From the IMG/VR virus record IMGVR_UViG_3300021425_000107, positions 1 to 32,051 of that record: a DNA stretch of 32,051 nt; one strand, written 5' to 3'. A program made the position numbers and the translations under genes. The stretch comes from a virus. The first letter of the stretch is position 1, and each line of letters begins with the position of its first letter. This document shows, piece after piece, positions 1-6,598 of the stretch. Under the pieces are notes generated by a model. The model ran no database searches. It was given only the letters and a program-made list of their open reading frames with translations, and had not been told where the DNA came from.

Positions 1-40
1 GCACGAATTACCCACATGGGGCATGTGCCAGAAGGAACCA

Positions 41-766
41 TTACCTTATTTTCGCTGTTGCAAGCGCCCTCTTCATAGCTGACTGTAGCCGTTTGGGATA
101 TATTGTACGACCATACAGCGCCATGCGGTCATCAAACCTAAGCCTTGGCCTATATGTAATATTGCGATCAATGAAGTTAAACATCTTCTGAATACTCCTT
201 GAACCTTCTTTTCGTTTGTATATACCAGCCTTGCGACCAAAAGATTTTGGCGAAAAGTATACATCTTTCCCACGCTTAGGTCTTCCGCGTTTAGGGCTAT
301 TAGCTGCAGGATCTTGCTGCACTTGCATAGCTGCCATAATTTTATTACGCTCGCCAGGTGAGATTACACCTGACTTAATGCGTGGAAAATTACTGGTTGG
401 TGTCATGTGTCTAAAGACACCAGCATATGGCAGCCTGTATTGAAATGCTTTCTCTATCCCTGTCTGTGGTCTAGCTCCGCCATCCTCTTGCACTTCAAGG
501 TAATGCTTACCTCGTTGCATATCCTTTCTGCGAAGCATGACTGATGTATCACCTTTGCGTGCAGGTTTGTAAAAGAATGCGTTGCGAGTAAATGCTACAG
601 GTCTACTAAAAATCTTGTTCATGTCCTGCTTATTCTTAGCAATCATTGTTTTTGCAGTATTGTTTAGCGCCAATGAGATTGCAAATGGCATTTGCTTAGC
701 CACCATGTTCGACATCTTAGCATTCACAATTGAAGCATTCGACTTGAATTTAAAATCCATCACCAT
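41..766 (-). CDS. gpZ-like minor tail / neck protein
   Basis: A 241-aa basic protein. Its N-terminal half has the pattern of the lambda gpZ-like family: residues about 25-45 hold a run ending in ALNNTAK, then a 'SRPVAFTRNAF' block, and a 'YLEVQEDGGARP' block lies near residues 89-100. The C-terminal half is rich in Lys and Arg. In lambda, gpZ acts at the head-proximal end of the tail during joining. The ATG at 766 follows a GGAGG (774-778) with 7-nt spacing. The gene stands alone downstream of a promoter and terminator, instead of between the FII-like and U-like genes where lambda Z lies. Family recognition is from sequence pattern and memory; a generic neck protein is the alternative. Confidence 0.7.
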   Translation of the reverse strand: MVMDFKFKSNASIVNAKMSNMVAKQMPFAISLALNNTAKTMIAKNKQDMNKIFSRPVAFTRNAFFYKPARKGDTSVMLRRKDMQRGKHYLEVQEDGGARPQTGIEKAFQYRLPYAGVFRHMTPTSNFPRIKSGVISPGERNKIMAAMQVQQDPAANSPKRGRPKRGKDVYFSPKSFGRKAGIYKRKEGSRSIQKMFNFIDRNITYRPRLRFDDRMALYGRTIYPKRLQSAMKRALATAKIR

Positions 767-807
767 TGTAAAGCCTCCACTTTATAAATTAACACGATGC
801 ATAAAAG

Positions 808-836
808 AAAAAACCCCCACCTTTAAAAGGCAGGGG
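808..836 (-). terminator. Intrinsic terminator before the gpZ-like gene
   Basis: On the minus strand an 8-bp stem, CCCCUGCC pairing with GGUGGGGG (two G-U pairs), closes a short U/A loop and is followed directly by six U residues (808-813). It sits 42 nt upstream of the gpZ-like start and downstream of both the early operon and the promoter at 903-931. It can therefore end early-operon read-through and also any RNA started at that promoter. Confidence 0.85.
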
Positions 837-897
837 TAAGGTGGGCGATCTCGGGAGGATCACTCTGGGAGGAGGTATATGGAGCAGCATGTACCTC
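808..897 (-). ncRNA. Putative anti-Shine-Dalgarno small RNA or late leader RNA
   Basis: The predicted transcript of about 90 nt starts 6-7 nt after a TAATAA -10 box and ends at an intrinsic terminator. It folds by eye into three hairpins. Hairpin 1 (872-897) has a GAGGUA/UACCUC stem, an A-C mismatch, an inner AUG/CAU stem and a hexaloop. Hairpin 2 (845-863) has a GUGAUC/GAUCGC stem with loop CUCCCGA. Hairpin 3 is the terminator. CCUCCUCCC (867-875) lies across the end of hairpin 1 and the next single strand, and CUCCC recurs in the loop of hairpin 2. This CCUCCUCCC motif names the CcsR/Cuckoo small RNAs of Alphaproteobacteria. A lambda-6S-like leader of the late operon is the alternative, and both could be true. 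Confidence 0.55.
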
Positions 898-902
898 ACA
901 CA

Positions 903-931
903 TTATTACAGCATCATATTGTGTATGTAAA
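903..931 (-). promoter_or_regulatory. Sigma70-like promoter, leftward
   Basis: On the minus strand, TTTACA (926-931) and TAATAA (903-908) are separated by exactly 17 bp. This is a near-consensus promoter reading toward the small RNA, the terminator and the gpZ-like gene. The predicted start is near 896-897. If the genome is circular, this is the best-placed promoter for the whole late operon. Confidence 0.6.
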
Positions 932-941
932 GAGTAATTAA

Positions 942-1112
942 TCAATATATCTTCCCTTGCTGCAGCTCATACTTTCTCACCAAGATTAAACGTTTTTCTT
1001 CCTCACTCCATTTAGGCAAATCAACCTTCAATACAGATCTGCGATTAGCAAATCCTTCAAGCTCATCAAGTGATAAAATAGTCTTTAATTTCTCTTCTAA
1101 AGTCACGGACAT
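942..1112 (-). CDS. Small charged protein of unknown function (56 aa)
   Basis: The frame runs from ATG at 1112 to TGA at 942 and encodes 56 residues beginning MSVTLEEKLK and ending ELQQGKIY. It is preceded by AGGGGA. The protein is rich in Glu, Lys and Leu and probably helical, with no cysteines and no membrane segment. It is the last gene of the leftward early operon, after the primase-helicase, and its leader is filled with the TGTCC/GGACA repeats. That placement would suit a protein that binds those repeats or whose expression they control, but nothing in the sequence shows DNA binding. I do not recognise the family. Confidence 0.6.
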   Translation of the reverse strand: MSVTLEEKLKTILSLDELEGFANRRSVLKVDLPKWSEEEKRLILVRKYELQQGKIY

Positions 1113-1214
1113 TTCCCCTGCTTGGACATTTGGACAACCCTAAGGGTTTGTCCTGTCTGTCCAAAGTATGCTAATTTAGGACAACATTTGTCCAAACCTT
1201 GTCCTAACTTGTCC
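1107..1214. repeat. Cluster of nine TGTCC/GGACA repeats (iterons or operators)
   Basis: Nine copies lie within 108 bp. On the plus strand GGACA occurs at 1107, 1124, 1132 and 1179, and TGTCC at 1149, 1158, 1189, 1200 and 1210. The wider consensus is close to TTGTCCWA. One pair forms a near-perfect inverted repeat at 1132-1153, and another a perfect 6-bp inverted repeat with 3-bp centre at 1179-1193. The copies at 1189, 1200 and 1210 are spaced 11 and 10 bp, one helical turn. The cluster begins at the 3' end of the primase-helicase gene. An origin (iterons) or a multi-site operator fits best. Confidence 0.7.
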
Positions 1215-2973
1215 AAGCTTTTGCTAAGGTATTCTTTTCAATAGTAAAATCTTGGACATCTATCATTGCCTTTATGTCCCGATCAACTGTTCTAGCTGAC
1301 TTACCTGACTCAATTGCAACATTTGCTTTTAGCTTACTTCTGGACACATATTCGTCACCCTCTTGCTCTACTAGTTTCTCATATTCCTGCTTAATAATCT
1401 CTTGCATATTGCCTTGTTTTGACTTCGGCATATCCACCTTTTCAAGCACAATAGAGCTAAGCTCATCCATATCTTTTGTCATCAATGGCACATGCACTTT
1501 AAGGAATGCAATGGGATCTGGTTCTTGTGCATCTTTCATTTTCGTGAATGTGACGGTGGTTGTAGTATCACTAAAGCGCTCAATCTTAAACTCACAATCT
1601 AATGCACCAAGTAATGCTGAAGAGCCTCTAGCTCTGTCTTTAGTTGCTACGCCTGTATGATGAGCAAGTAATACTGTGCAGCCATGCTCATCTTTAATCT
1701 TGTCGATCTGCTTAATAAACTCACCCATATCTTTGGTGCTATTCTCATCACCGCCCATTGATCTTGCCACTGTGTCAATACAAACAATACTTGGTTTACC
1801 ATATTGCGAGCTTAGCTCTTTTATTGTTTGGTGCATCAATTCTACAGATGCAGCTTCGTTCATAACTATCGCTTTGTTAGATTTAAAGAAAGGCACTTGC
1901 TTCAGATCAACGCTATGATTATTAGCCCATGCCATGCATCGTCTAGCAAAGCCATTATGTCCTTCACCTGCTATATAGAAGCAAGTCCCCTGTTCAACTT
2001 TATGCCCATGATATTCAATACCTGATGCAACTGATAAAACCATATCTAATAATACAAATGTTTTACCGGCTGCAGGTGCGCCAAAGCCAGCAGCTAGTGC
2101 ATGCTTTTCTAATATGCCTTCAATATGCCATTCTGGCTTTTTTAGCTGCAAGTCACCAACATGACTAAATAGTGATTTAGGTTTAACAACATTATTCAGC
2201 CCTGACTTAACTGCATCGATGCCATCTTCAAGATGTACGTCATTCCAGTCACGCTTTTCATAGCCCTGAGGTATTGCATATTTAACACCTGAACTAACAG
2301 CAGCGCTTAATCCAGGACCGTCATTATCTGCGGCAACTATAAGTTCTATTTGTGGTGCAGCTGATTTAATTGCCTTGACAACATGAGGAAGATTAGACGA
2401 GTTTAATGCAAATACAGCTGGCCTGCCTGTAGCCTGAGATACAGATGCTGCCGTTGCCCAACCTTCAGCAACATAACATAATCCTTTAAGTGGACCTTTT
2501 ATAACACTGAAGGCCGCTTCAAGCTGCATGCCTTCATTAAACTTCTTAAAGCCATTAGGCGCTATTGTTTGAGTTCCTACATTATCTCCATTGGCATTGG
2601 TTATGCGTATAACAATATTCTTGCCATCAATTACAGCACCATTTAAAGCTACGCCTTTTCTATCATGATAAAGTGTTTCTTCTTTGCTGGTGAAGGGATT
2701 TACCTGATCCACGTGATGGCTCTCCTGTTTTTTATTGTCAGGCCAAAGACCTTTTGATTTAAGCTCATCTTGAATATCTTGAAAGCTACATCCATGACGG
2801 CAGTGAACCTTTACTTCGCCAAGATGTTCATTAATCCAAAATCTGTCATTGCCGCCACAAACTGGGCATGGCCCTTTCCACTCCCTGCTGTGCTTCTTCA
2901 TATTAAATGCATCAATGATACCCGACGACCACTCATGCCAATGCACCTTTTCAAATGCTTTGCTCTGCTCCAT
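1204..2973 (-). CDS. Primase-helicase (zinc-ribbon, Toprim, RepA-like ATPase)
   Basis: This 589-aa protein should prime and unwind DNA at the phage fork. An N-terminal zinc ribbon uses C36-x2-C39 and C58-x3-C62. A Toprim-like domain follows, with E170 (in VAEGW) and an acidic DND at 216-218. The C-terminal part is a RecA-fold hexameric helicase of the RSF1010 RepA type: Walker A G298-T305 (GAPAAGKT), the block 'FYIAGEG' near 333-338, Walker B ending in D400 (VCID), then 'LLAHHTG'. The last 70 residues look like a helical winged-helix tail. There is no phage DNA polymerase in the window, so host polymerase III is probably used. The final codons overlap the first TGTCC repeats, which supports an origin beside the gene. 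Confidence 0.9.
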   Translation of the reverse strand: MEQSKAFEKVHWHEWSSGIIDAFNMKKHSREWKGPCPVCGGNDRFWINEHLGEVKVHCRHGCSFQDIQDELKSKGLWPDNKKQESHHVDQVNPFTSKEETLYHDRKGVALNGAVIDGKNIVIRITNANGDNVGTQTIAPNGFKKFNEGMQLEAAFSVIKGPLKGLCYVAEGWATAASVSQATGRPAVFALNSSNLPHVVKAIKSAAPQIELIVAADNDGPGLSAAVSSGVKYAIPQGYEKRDWNDVHLEDGIDAVKSGLNNVVKPKSLFSHVGDLQLKKPEWHIEGILEKHALAAGFGAPAAGKTFVLLDMVLSVASGIEYHGHKVEQGTCFYIAGEGHNGFARRCMAWANNHSVDLKQVPFFKSNKAIVMNEAASVELMHQTIKELSSQYGKPSIVCIDTVARSMGGDENSTKDMGEFIKQIDKIKDEHGCTVLLAHHTGVATKDRARGSSALLGALDCEFKIERFSDTTTTVTFTKMKDAQEPDPIAFLKVHVPLMTKDMDELSSIVLEKVDMPKSKQGNMQEIIKQEYEKLVEQEGDEYVSRSKLKANVAIESGKSARTVDRDIKAMIDVQDFTIEKNTLAKAWTS

Positions 2974-3010
2974 TATATTTCCCTAATTTAATGATTTCCC
3001 GATAGTGTAA

Positions 3011-3036
3011 TGGCTCCGCTATATATCACGGAGCCA
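3011..3036. other. Intercistronic stem-loop between the SSB-like and primase genes
   Basis: A perfect 8-bp stem (TGGCTCCG / CGGAGCCA) has a 10-nt AT-rich loop and begins 8 nt after the SSB-like stop codon. On the minus strand no U-tract follows, so it is probably an mRNA-stabilising or processing hairpin that lets the SSB-like protein be made in excess of the primase. On the plus strand a T6 tract at 3041-3046 follows at a distance of 4 nt, so it could instead end antisense transcription. Confidence 0.55.
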
Positions 3037-3044
3037 CTTGTTTT

Positions 3045-3671
3045 TTAAAACGGTATTTCATCATCAAAATCAGGAGCTTTTGTATTTTCTTCTTTTGCTG
3101 CCTGAGTTAATGTGTTGCCAAAAGGATGCTCTACCTCTGGCGGTGATGCAATATCAATACCGCTATAACCTGGTACAGTAGAAAACGGATTAGCATCTTC
3201 TACTTCCTCCAATCTCAATACTTGAACTGCCCTCAGCCTGAGAGATACACCTGCTTCGCGCATATTATATGGCACGCATGTTACTGCTATATTTACCATA
3301 CTTCCCGTAGTGAGCATGAAGTCGTCAGGTAATAGCTTTCCCTCAGCATCCCATTGATTTGGCTTCTTAGTAAGCTCGCCGTTATAATTACCTTTAAGCT
3401 TTGCCTTGCCTGTAAAGAAACCATCACCATCATCTTTAAATGGATTTATTGGTGCTGCTGGCCATGATGGATCTGCTTTTGCCTTATATGCTTCGCACAT
3501 TTTTTTCCATAAGTCTCGAGCTTGCTCTTTGCTCAAGCGAAATGAAATATCATAAGCTGCTAATGGATCTAAGGGATCACAGGGCATAGATTTGCGCTCA
3601 TTAGCGTCAAATTTATATGTGCGATTAATACGAGGCCAACGTGCCTCAACGTTTTCTATATTATGCTGCAT
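3045..3671 (-). CDS. Single-stranded DNA-binding protein (DUF2815-like)
   Basis: This 208-aa protein matches the phage SSB-like DUF2815 pattern: 'YDISFRLSKEQ' near residue 40, a central 'DGDGFFTGKAKLKGNYN' region (residues about 85-101) and 'GSMVNIAVTCVPYN' near 125, consistent with an OB fold. The C-terminus is acidic and ends DDEIPF, nearly the DDDIPF tip of bacterial SSB that docks host replication and repair proteins. The ATG at 3671 follows AAGGAG with good spacing. It lies between the RecE-like nuclease and the primase-helicase, as expected for a protein coating the ssDNA those enzymes make. The function is inferred from family and tail; I am fairly sure of it. Confidence 0.8.
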   Translation of the reverse strand: MQHNIENVEARWPRINRTYKFDANERKSMPCDPLDPLAAYDISFRLSKEQARDLWKKMCEAYKAKADPSWPAAPINPFKDDGDGFFTGKAKLKGNYNGELTKKPNQWDAEGKLLPDDFMLTTGSMVNIAVTCVPYNMREAGVSLRLRAVQVLRLEEVEDANPFSTVPGYSGIDIASPPEVEHPFGNTLTQAAKEENTKAPDFDDEIPF

Positions 3672-3676
3672 GTATA

Positions 3677-4468
3677 TTACTCCTTATCATCATGCTTCAT
3701 CCACTCTGGCAAGCGGATTATATTTATTTCTGGCCAATCAGTTGAATAAACTCCTTCCTTTTCTGCCTTGGCAATGCGCCTTAAAATGTTCATCATTTTC
3801 TCATGCGCAAATTGTAAAACTTCTTCATCAACCATATGAAGACACGTTGCATATGGTGAAACCTTTTCAGTAGCTGCAAAGCAAAAATAAGCTACAGGCA
3901 AACCTGCAAGCTGACAGCAATGCCTATAAAATGCAGCCTGCAGATCATATTTATACTTCCAAAGCTGGGCTGGGAAGTCACGATCTCCTGGACCTGCATC
4001 AACAGTGCTTTTTAAGTCCAGGCAAACTTTTTTGCTTTTTACATAGCAATCAGGTCTAGTTTTTAGCTGCAGCCCAGTTTCAGGATCTTGTACAAAAATG
4101 CTTGCTTCTATCAATGCATCATCAGCATAAATTAAATCAAATAGCTTTTGATTGCTAAGAGCTGCTTCAGACATTGCTTTTGCTTTATTATAATCGCCAG
4201 ATGTTAATAATAATTGACCGGCTGCATCAGCTTCTTCTTTAGCTTCTTTCCATCTTTTGCCGAGCCTATTTTCAGGGCCGCATATAATGCTCTTCTTATG
4301 AGGTTCTAAGCAAAGCTCATGAAATGCAGTTCCTATATCAAATGCGGTTGTTTCTTTACGCTCTGCCCCTTTCCAATGCGCAAGTGATTTAGCTGCAGCC
4401 TTCACATCTGAAGAACTTATTGCAGGTCTATCCCGATATTCTTTATTACTGATGTCTAGCTCAATCAT
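3677..4468 (-). CDS. RecE-like PD-(D/E)XK exonuclease
   Basis: A 263-aa protein of the PDDEXK_12/RecE C-terminal type. The N-terminus (ISNKEYRDRPAISSSDVK) is the usual family opening. The nuclease core shows 'GTAFHELCLEP' (His near residue 50), 'TRPDCY' near residue 130, then 'CLDLKST' giving the D...D-x-K metal site, then 'YDLQAAFYRH'. It should resect double-strand ends 5' to 3' for single-strand annealing or recombination-dependent replication. I choose ATG 4468, which overlaps the upstream stop as ATGA; an in-frame start at 4498 would overlap more. No Redbeta/RecT/Erf annealing protein is evident next to it, so the SSB-like neighbour may fill that role. Confidence 0.8.
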   Translation of the reverse strand: MIELDISNKEYRDRPAISSSDVKAAAKSLAHWKGAERKETTAFDIGTAFHELCLEPHKKSIICGPENRLGKRWKEAKEEADAAGQLLLTSGDYNKAKAMSEAALSNQKLFDLIYADDALIEASIFVQDPETGLQLKTRPDCYVKSKKVCLDLKSTVDAGPGDRDFPAQLWKYKYDLQAAFYRHCCQLAGLPVAYFCFAATEKVSPYATCLHMVDEEVLQFAHEKMMNILRRIAKAEKEGVYSTDWPEINIIRLPEWMKHDDKE

Positions 4469-4869
4469 GAGTTCATTATCTCCCTGCATATGTAGCAAAA
4501 TCCTTCTAATGACAGATCAACGAGAAAATGGCCGTCATCTTCTGATCCATATACTTTCGCTATTGCCTCAAAACTAACAACTGCCCTGGGTTTATAATTG
4601 TTATATTTATAAATAACGCAAGGCATTTTATTTGTAAGAAGCGCAGCCTTTTCTGATTGTTTCCACCATTCATCTTTGCAGCCACGACCAGAAGCATATG
4701 CTTTTGCCTCTATAGAAAACGGAAAATCCGTATTATCTGCTATTAAGTCGCCTTCGGCAGCGGTACGATATTGCTCCAAATTACGGGAAAACTTGCATCC
4801 GAGCTCTAACTCTAAAATCTTAGCAAGCTTTCTCTCCCAATCCGCTCCTTTTGTACGACTATTAACCAT
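4465..4869 (-). CDS. PD-(D/E)XK nuclease, Holliday-junction-resolvase-like
   Basis: A 134-aa protein with the pattern of small phage resolvase-like PDDEXK enzymes: 'KGADWERKLAKIL' at the N-terminus (conserved Glu), 'RNLEQYRTAAEGDLIAD' with the metal-binding Asp, 'FSIEAKAY' carrying the E-x-K pair, and later 'WWKQSEKAALL'. The role is probably cleavage of branched DNA before packaging. It lies between the HTH regulator and the RecE-like gene in the recombination block and its stop overlaps the next start. The exact substrate cannot be read from the sequence. Confidence 0.75.
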   Translation of the reverse strand: MVNSRTKGADWERKLAKILELELGCKFSRNLEQYRTAAEGDLIADNTDFPFSIEAKAYASGRGCKDEWWKQSEKAALLTNKMPCVIYKYNNYKPRAVVSFEAIAKVYGSEDDGHFLVDLSLEGFCYICREIMNS

Positions 4870-4870
4870 A

Positions 4871-5080
4871 TTATTCTTCCATCACCTGTTTCAATGTTTC
4901 CTCCATATCCAAGAAGCTTGTCATAGCAATCATAGTGCTCATGCGAAAATCCTTTTTAGTGCCTCTAGCTAAGGCATAAATTGTAGGATATGATATGCCG
5001 GTCTCCCTAGAAACTTCCTTCAAGTTCCTGTTGTATAGCCTTCGTTTTATCTCATCAAGTGAGTACAATTGAATTTTCAT
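4871..5080 (-). CDS. Small HTH DNA-binding protein (Cro-like)
   Basis: The 69-aa product carries a helix-turn-helix near residues 20-48 (NLKEVSRETGISYPTIYALARG), followed by a short C-terminal helix, so it is essentially a single-domain Cro/CI-type regulator without a cleavage or dimerisation domain. ATG 5080 overlaps the upstream deaminase stop as TGATG; a GTG codon one position earlier is less likely. It sits inside the early operon. Likely targets within this genome are the dyad at 7241-7260 and the TGTCC cluster at 1107-1214, but that is inference. No integrase or partner repressor is seen. Confidence 0.75.
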   Translation of the reverse strand: MKIQLYSLDEIKRRLYNRNLKEVSRETGISYPTIYALARGTKKDFRMSTMIAMTSFLDMEETLKQVMEE

Positions 5081-5484
5081 CACATCTCCAATACTTCAAC
5101 ACCTAGTTTTTGAAGCAGCTCAAGACCATATGGGTCTCTATATTGCGTCTTATAGAAAACCCTTTTAATACCGGCAGCTGCTATCATTTTGGCGCAACTA
5201 GGGCATGGCGATAATGAGCTATAGAGATCGCATCCTTCTGTTGCTAATCCATATTTTGCGCAAAATATTATTGCGTTTTCTTCTGCATGCAATACTTCTG
5301 ATATTGTATTGCCATCACAATCTTCACAGCAATTATCATATCCTGGTGGCGTTCCATTATAGCCTGTAGCAATCACTCTACCATTTTTAGCTATAATTGC
5401 TCCCACCTTGCTACGCTTGCAATATGACATATCAGCCCAAAGCTGCGCTGTTTTCATCAGCGTAAAATCTTGACGCTTTCTCAT
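5080..5484 (-). CDS. Deoxycytidylate (dCMP) deaminase
   Basis: A 134-aa zinc-dependent deaminase that converts dCMP to dUMP. The active site is clear: His66-Ala-Glu68 (HAEE) and PC94-P-S-C97. 'GYNGTPPG' near residues 41-48 and a second Cys/His-rich segment (CCEDC, 52-56) are typical of the phage T4 and ComEB-like dCMP deaminases. It starts by ATGA overlap with the dCMP hydroxymethylase gene, which uses the same substrate. Together they set the fate of dCMP: hydroxymethylation, or deamination toward dTMP made by the host thymidylate synthase. Confidence 0.93.
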   Translation of the reverse strand: MRKRQDFTLMKTAQLWADMSYCKRSKVGAIIAKNGRVIATGYNGTPPGYDNCCEDCDGNTISEVLHAEENAIIFCAKYGLATEGCDLYSSLSPCPSCAKMIAAAGIKRVFYKTQYRDPYGLELLQKLGVEVLEM

Positions 5485-6152
5485 GATGCATCACCTAATA
5501 AATGAAAGTGCCGAGGATATACGTGAAGTGAGCATGCATTCCAATAAATATCAGTTTGCTCTAGCTCATAGAATTTACGCAATACTTGCATACAGCGGCT
5601 ATAAACTGATTTATGCCAAGCAAGATCATTGTTAAAACCATAGACGACATCATTAGACCTCATGTTAACATGGTATTCTAGTTTGCCATTGCGAATTAAT
5701 AGCTGAACTGTATTTGTGCATATAAAATCACTCATGCCATCTTTTCTTGCATCTTCATGCATTGTTGGCCTTGTATAAATCATCAAAGCCTGTCGGCTAA
5801 ACTGATCCTTTACAAGCTGCACTATAGCTTTTGCAAATTGGTGGTTATTTTCTTCGCTATAAATGCACCAGCCATAATTGCTATTAATAAAACCCTTTTT
5901 GCTAGCTACTTGCTTCCATATTGCAGGAATATTAGGCTCCAGGCCTGATATGTTAAGATCCTGTGATTTATACCAAGCCAGTTCACGATCAATATATTTA
6001 AGATTAGGAGTGCCAAATATTGCATCTTCATCTGCAATAAATGATGCTCCTGTAATCTCTATGGTGCCATTTTCGCAAAATTGCTTGTCATGATACAGGC
6101 GGACAAAAGCCTTTCTAATGTCCGCCACATTGTTTCTGCAAAGATTATTCAT
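5481..6152 (-). CDS. dCMP hydroxymethylase (T4 gp42-like)
   Basis: The 223-aa product belongs to the thymidylate synthase fold and would add a hydroxymethyl group from methylene-tetrahydrofolate to dCMP. Blocks shared with T4 gp42 (recalled) include 'GASF.ADE', 'NSNYGW', 'MIYTRP', 'KDGMSDF.CTNTVQ', 'NMRSNDVV.GF.ND.AW' and 'SLHVY.RHF'. The nucleophile is Cys145 and the specificity residue is Asp176, where thymidylate synthase has Asn; the two keep the same 31-residue spacing as T4 Cys148 and Asp179. The protein ends about 20 residues earlier than T4 gp42. I choose ATG 6152; a TTG at 6167 is also in frame. The prediction is 5-hydroxymethylcytosine in phage DNA. Confidence 0.92.
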   Translation of the reverse strand: MNNLCRNNVADIRKAFVRLYHDKQFCENGTIEITGASFIADEDAIFGTPNLKYIDRELAWYKSQDLNISGLEPNIPAIWKQVASKKGFINSNYGWCIYSEENNHQFAKAIVQLVKDQFSRQALMIYTRPTMHEDARKDGMSDFICTNTVQLLIRNGKLEYHVNMRSNDVVYGFNNDLAWHKSVYSRCMQVLRKFYELEQTDIYWNACSLHVYPRHFHLLGDAS

Positions 6153-6420
6153 CTTCACGGCTTTCAATATATTGCTCTAGCAAGGTTGCGTATCCAGCAA
6201 TATCATGCGCATTATCTGCATAATAAGGATCGCCAATGCACATGCGCGATATTTTGTGAAATATCATATGCAAGCATTCTTTATGAACATCGCTCAGCTT
6301 ACCTTTAAAGGTATGAGATGTTACAACATCCATTAAAGCTTGCGTCATAACAGAGTTATCCTCAATGCTGCCGTATTTATTTCCACGTTGCTCAACCGTG
6401 CTTTGAATATTACTTTTCAT
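6145..6420 (-). CDS. DUF6378-like phage protein
   Basis: This 91-aa protein matches the DUF6378 pattern seen in many phages: 'RGNKYGS' near the start, a central 'HMIFHKISRM', then 'ADNAHDIAGYATLLEQYI'. The pattern is all-helical and includes acidic and His residues. No biochemical role is established to my knowledge. Such genes often sit with nucleotide metabolism genes, as here between MazG and dCMP hydroxymethylase. ATG 6420 is preferred over an upstream GTG at 6429, and the 3' end overlaps the hydroxymethylase start. Confidence 0.75.
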   Translation of the reverse strand: MKSNIQSTVEQRGNKYGSIEDNSVMTQALMDVVTSHTFKGKLSDVHKECLHMIFHKISRMCIGDPYYADNAHDIAGYATLLEQYIESREDE

Positions 6421-6598
6421 CTTCTGCACGTCTCAATTCTGATAATGCAAAAGCAATAGCAATAGTTGCACGCTCACACTGCTCTCGTGTAAGCTTTTCG
6501 CCCTTAGTTCTCCCAATGTCACGAAATACTGATTTAGGTGACGTGTTGCTTGTATCTTTGCGGCCAAGCATAAAATCCAGGGTTTCTTGTATTCTCAT
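6410..6598 (-). CDS. Small hypothetical protein (62 aa)
   Basis: A 62-aa product starting MRIQETLDFMLGRKD. ATG 6598 overlaps the MazG-like stop as ATGA, which is the common coupling in this operon; a GTG at 6607 is also in frame. The C-terminal half is a predicted amphipathic helix rich in Ala, Arg and Glu (ERATIAIAFALSELRRAEDEK). There are no cysteines and no membrane span. I do not recognise it; co-transcription with the nucleotide enzymes is the only functional hint. Confidence 0.6.
   Translation of the reverse strand: MRIQETLDFMLGRKDTSNTSPKSVFRDIGRTKGEKLTREQCERATIAIAFALSELRRAEDEK

Noticed and set aside
1-41. Small gene starting at ATG 41 (TAATG with the gpZ-like stop)
   Set aside because: If the ends are joined the frame stops after 22 codons, the ribosome spacing is too short, and the window edge prevents any other judgement.
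582-839. Plus-strand 85-codon frame with a hydrophobic N-terminus
   Set aside because: It runs antisense through the gpZ-like gene and the minus-strand terminator; hydrophobicity is a by-product of the basic, AT-rich opposite frame.
879-941. Plus-strand 20-codon frame after a strong GGGAGGAGG
   Set aside because: The apparent ribosome site is the complement of the CCUCCUCCC motif of the minus-strand RNA. No plus-strand promoter or homologue-like sequence is seen.
1274-1660. Plus-strand 128-codon frame
   Set aside because: It is antisense to the well-supported primase-helicase gene, has Ser/Ile-rich shadow composition and no ribosome site.
4871-5080. Evidence for a temperate lifestyle from the HTH gene
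   Set aside because: One small Cro-like protein is not enough; no integrase, excisionase, attachment site or second repressor is visible.
5481-6152. Reading this gene as thymidylate synthase
   Set aside because: Asp176 replaces the Asn that selects dUMP, and the surrounding blocks match dCMP hydroxymethylase of T4 rather than ThyA.
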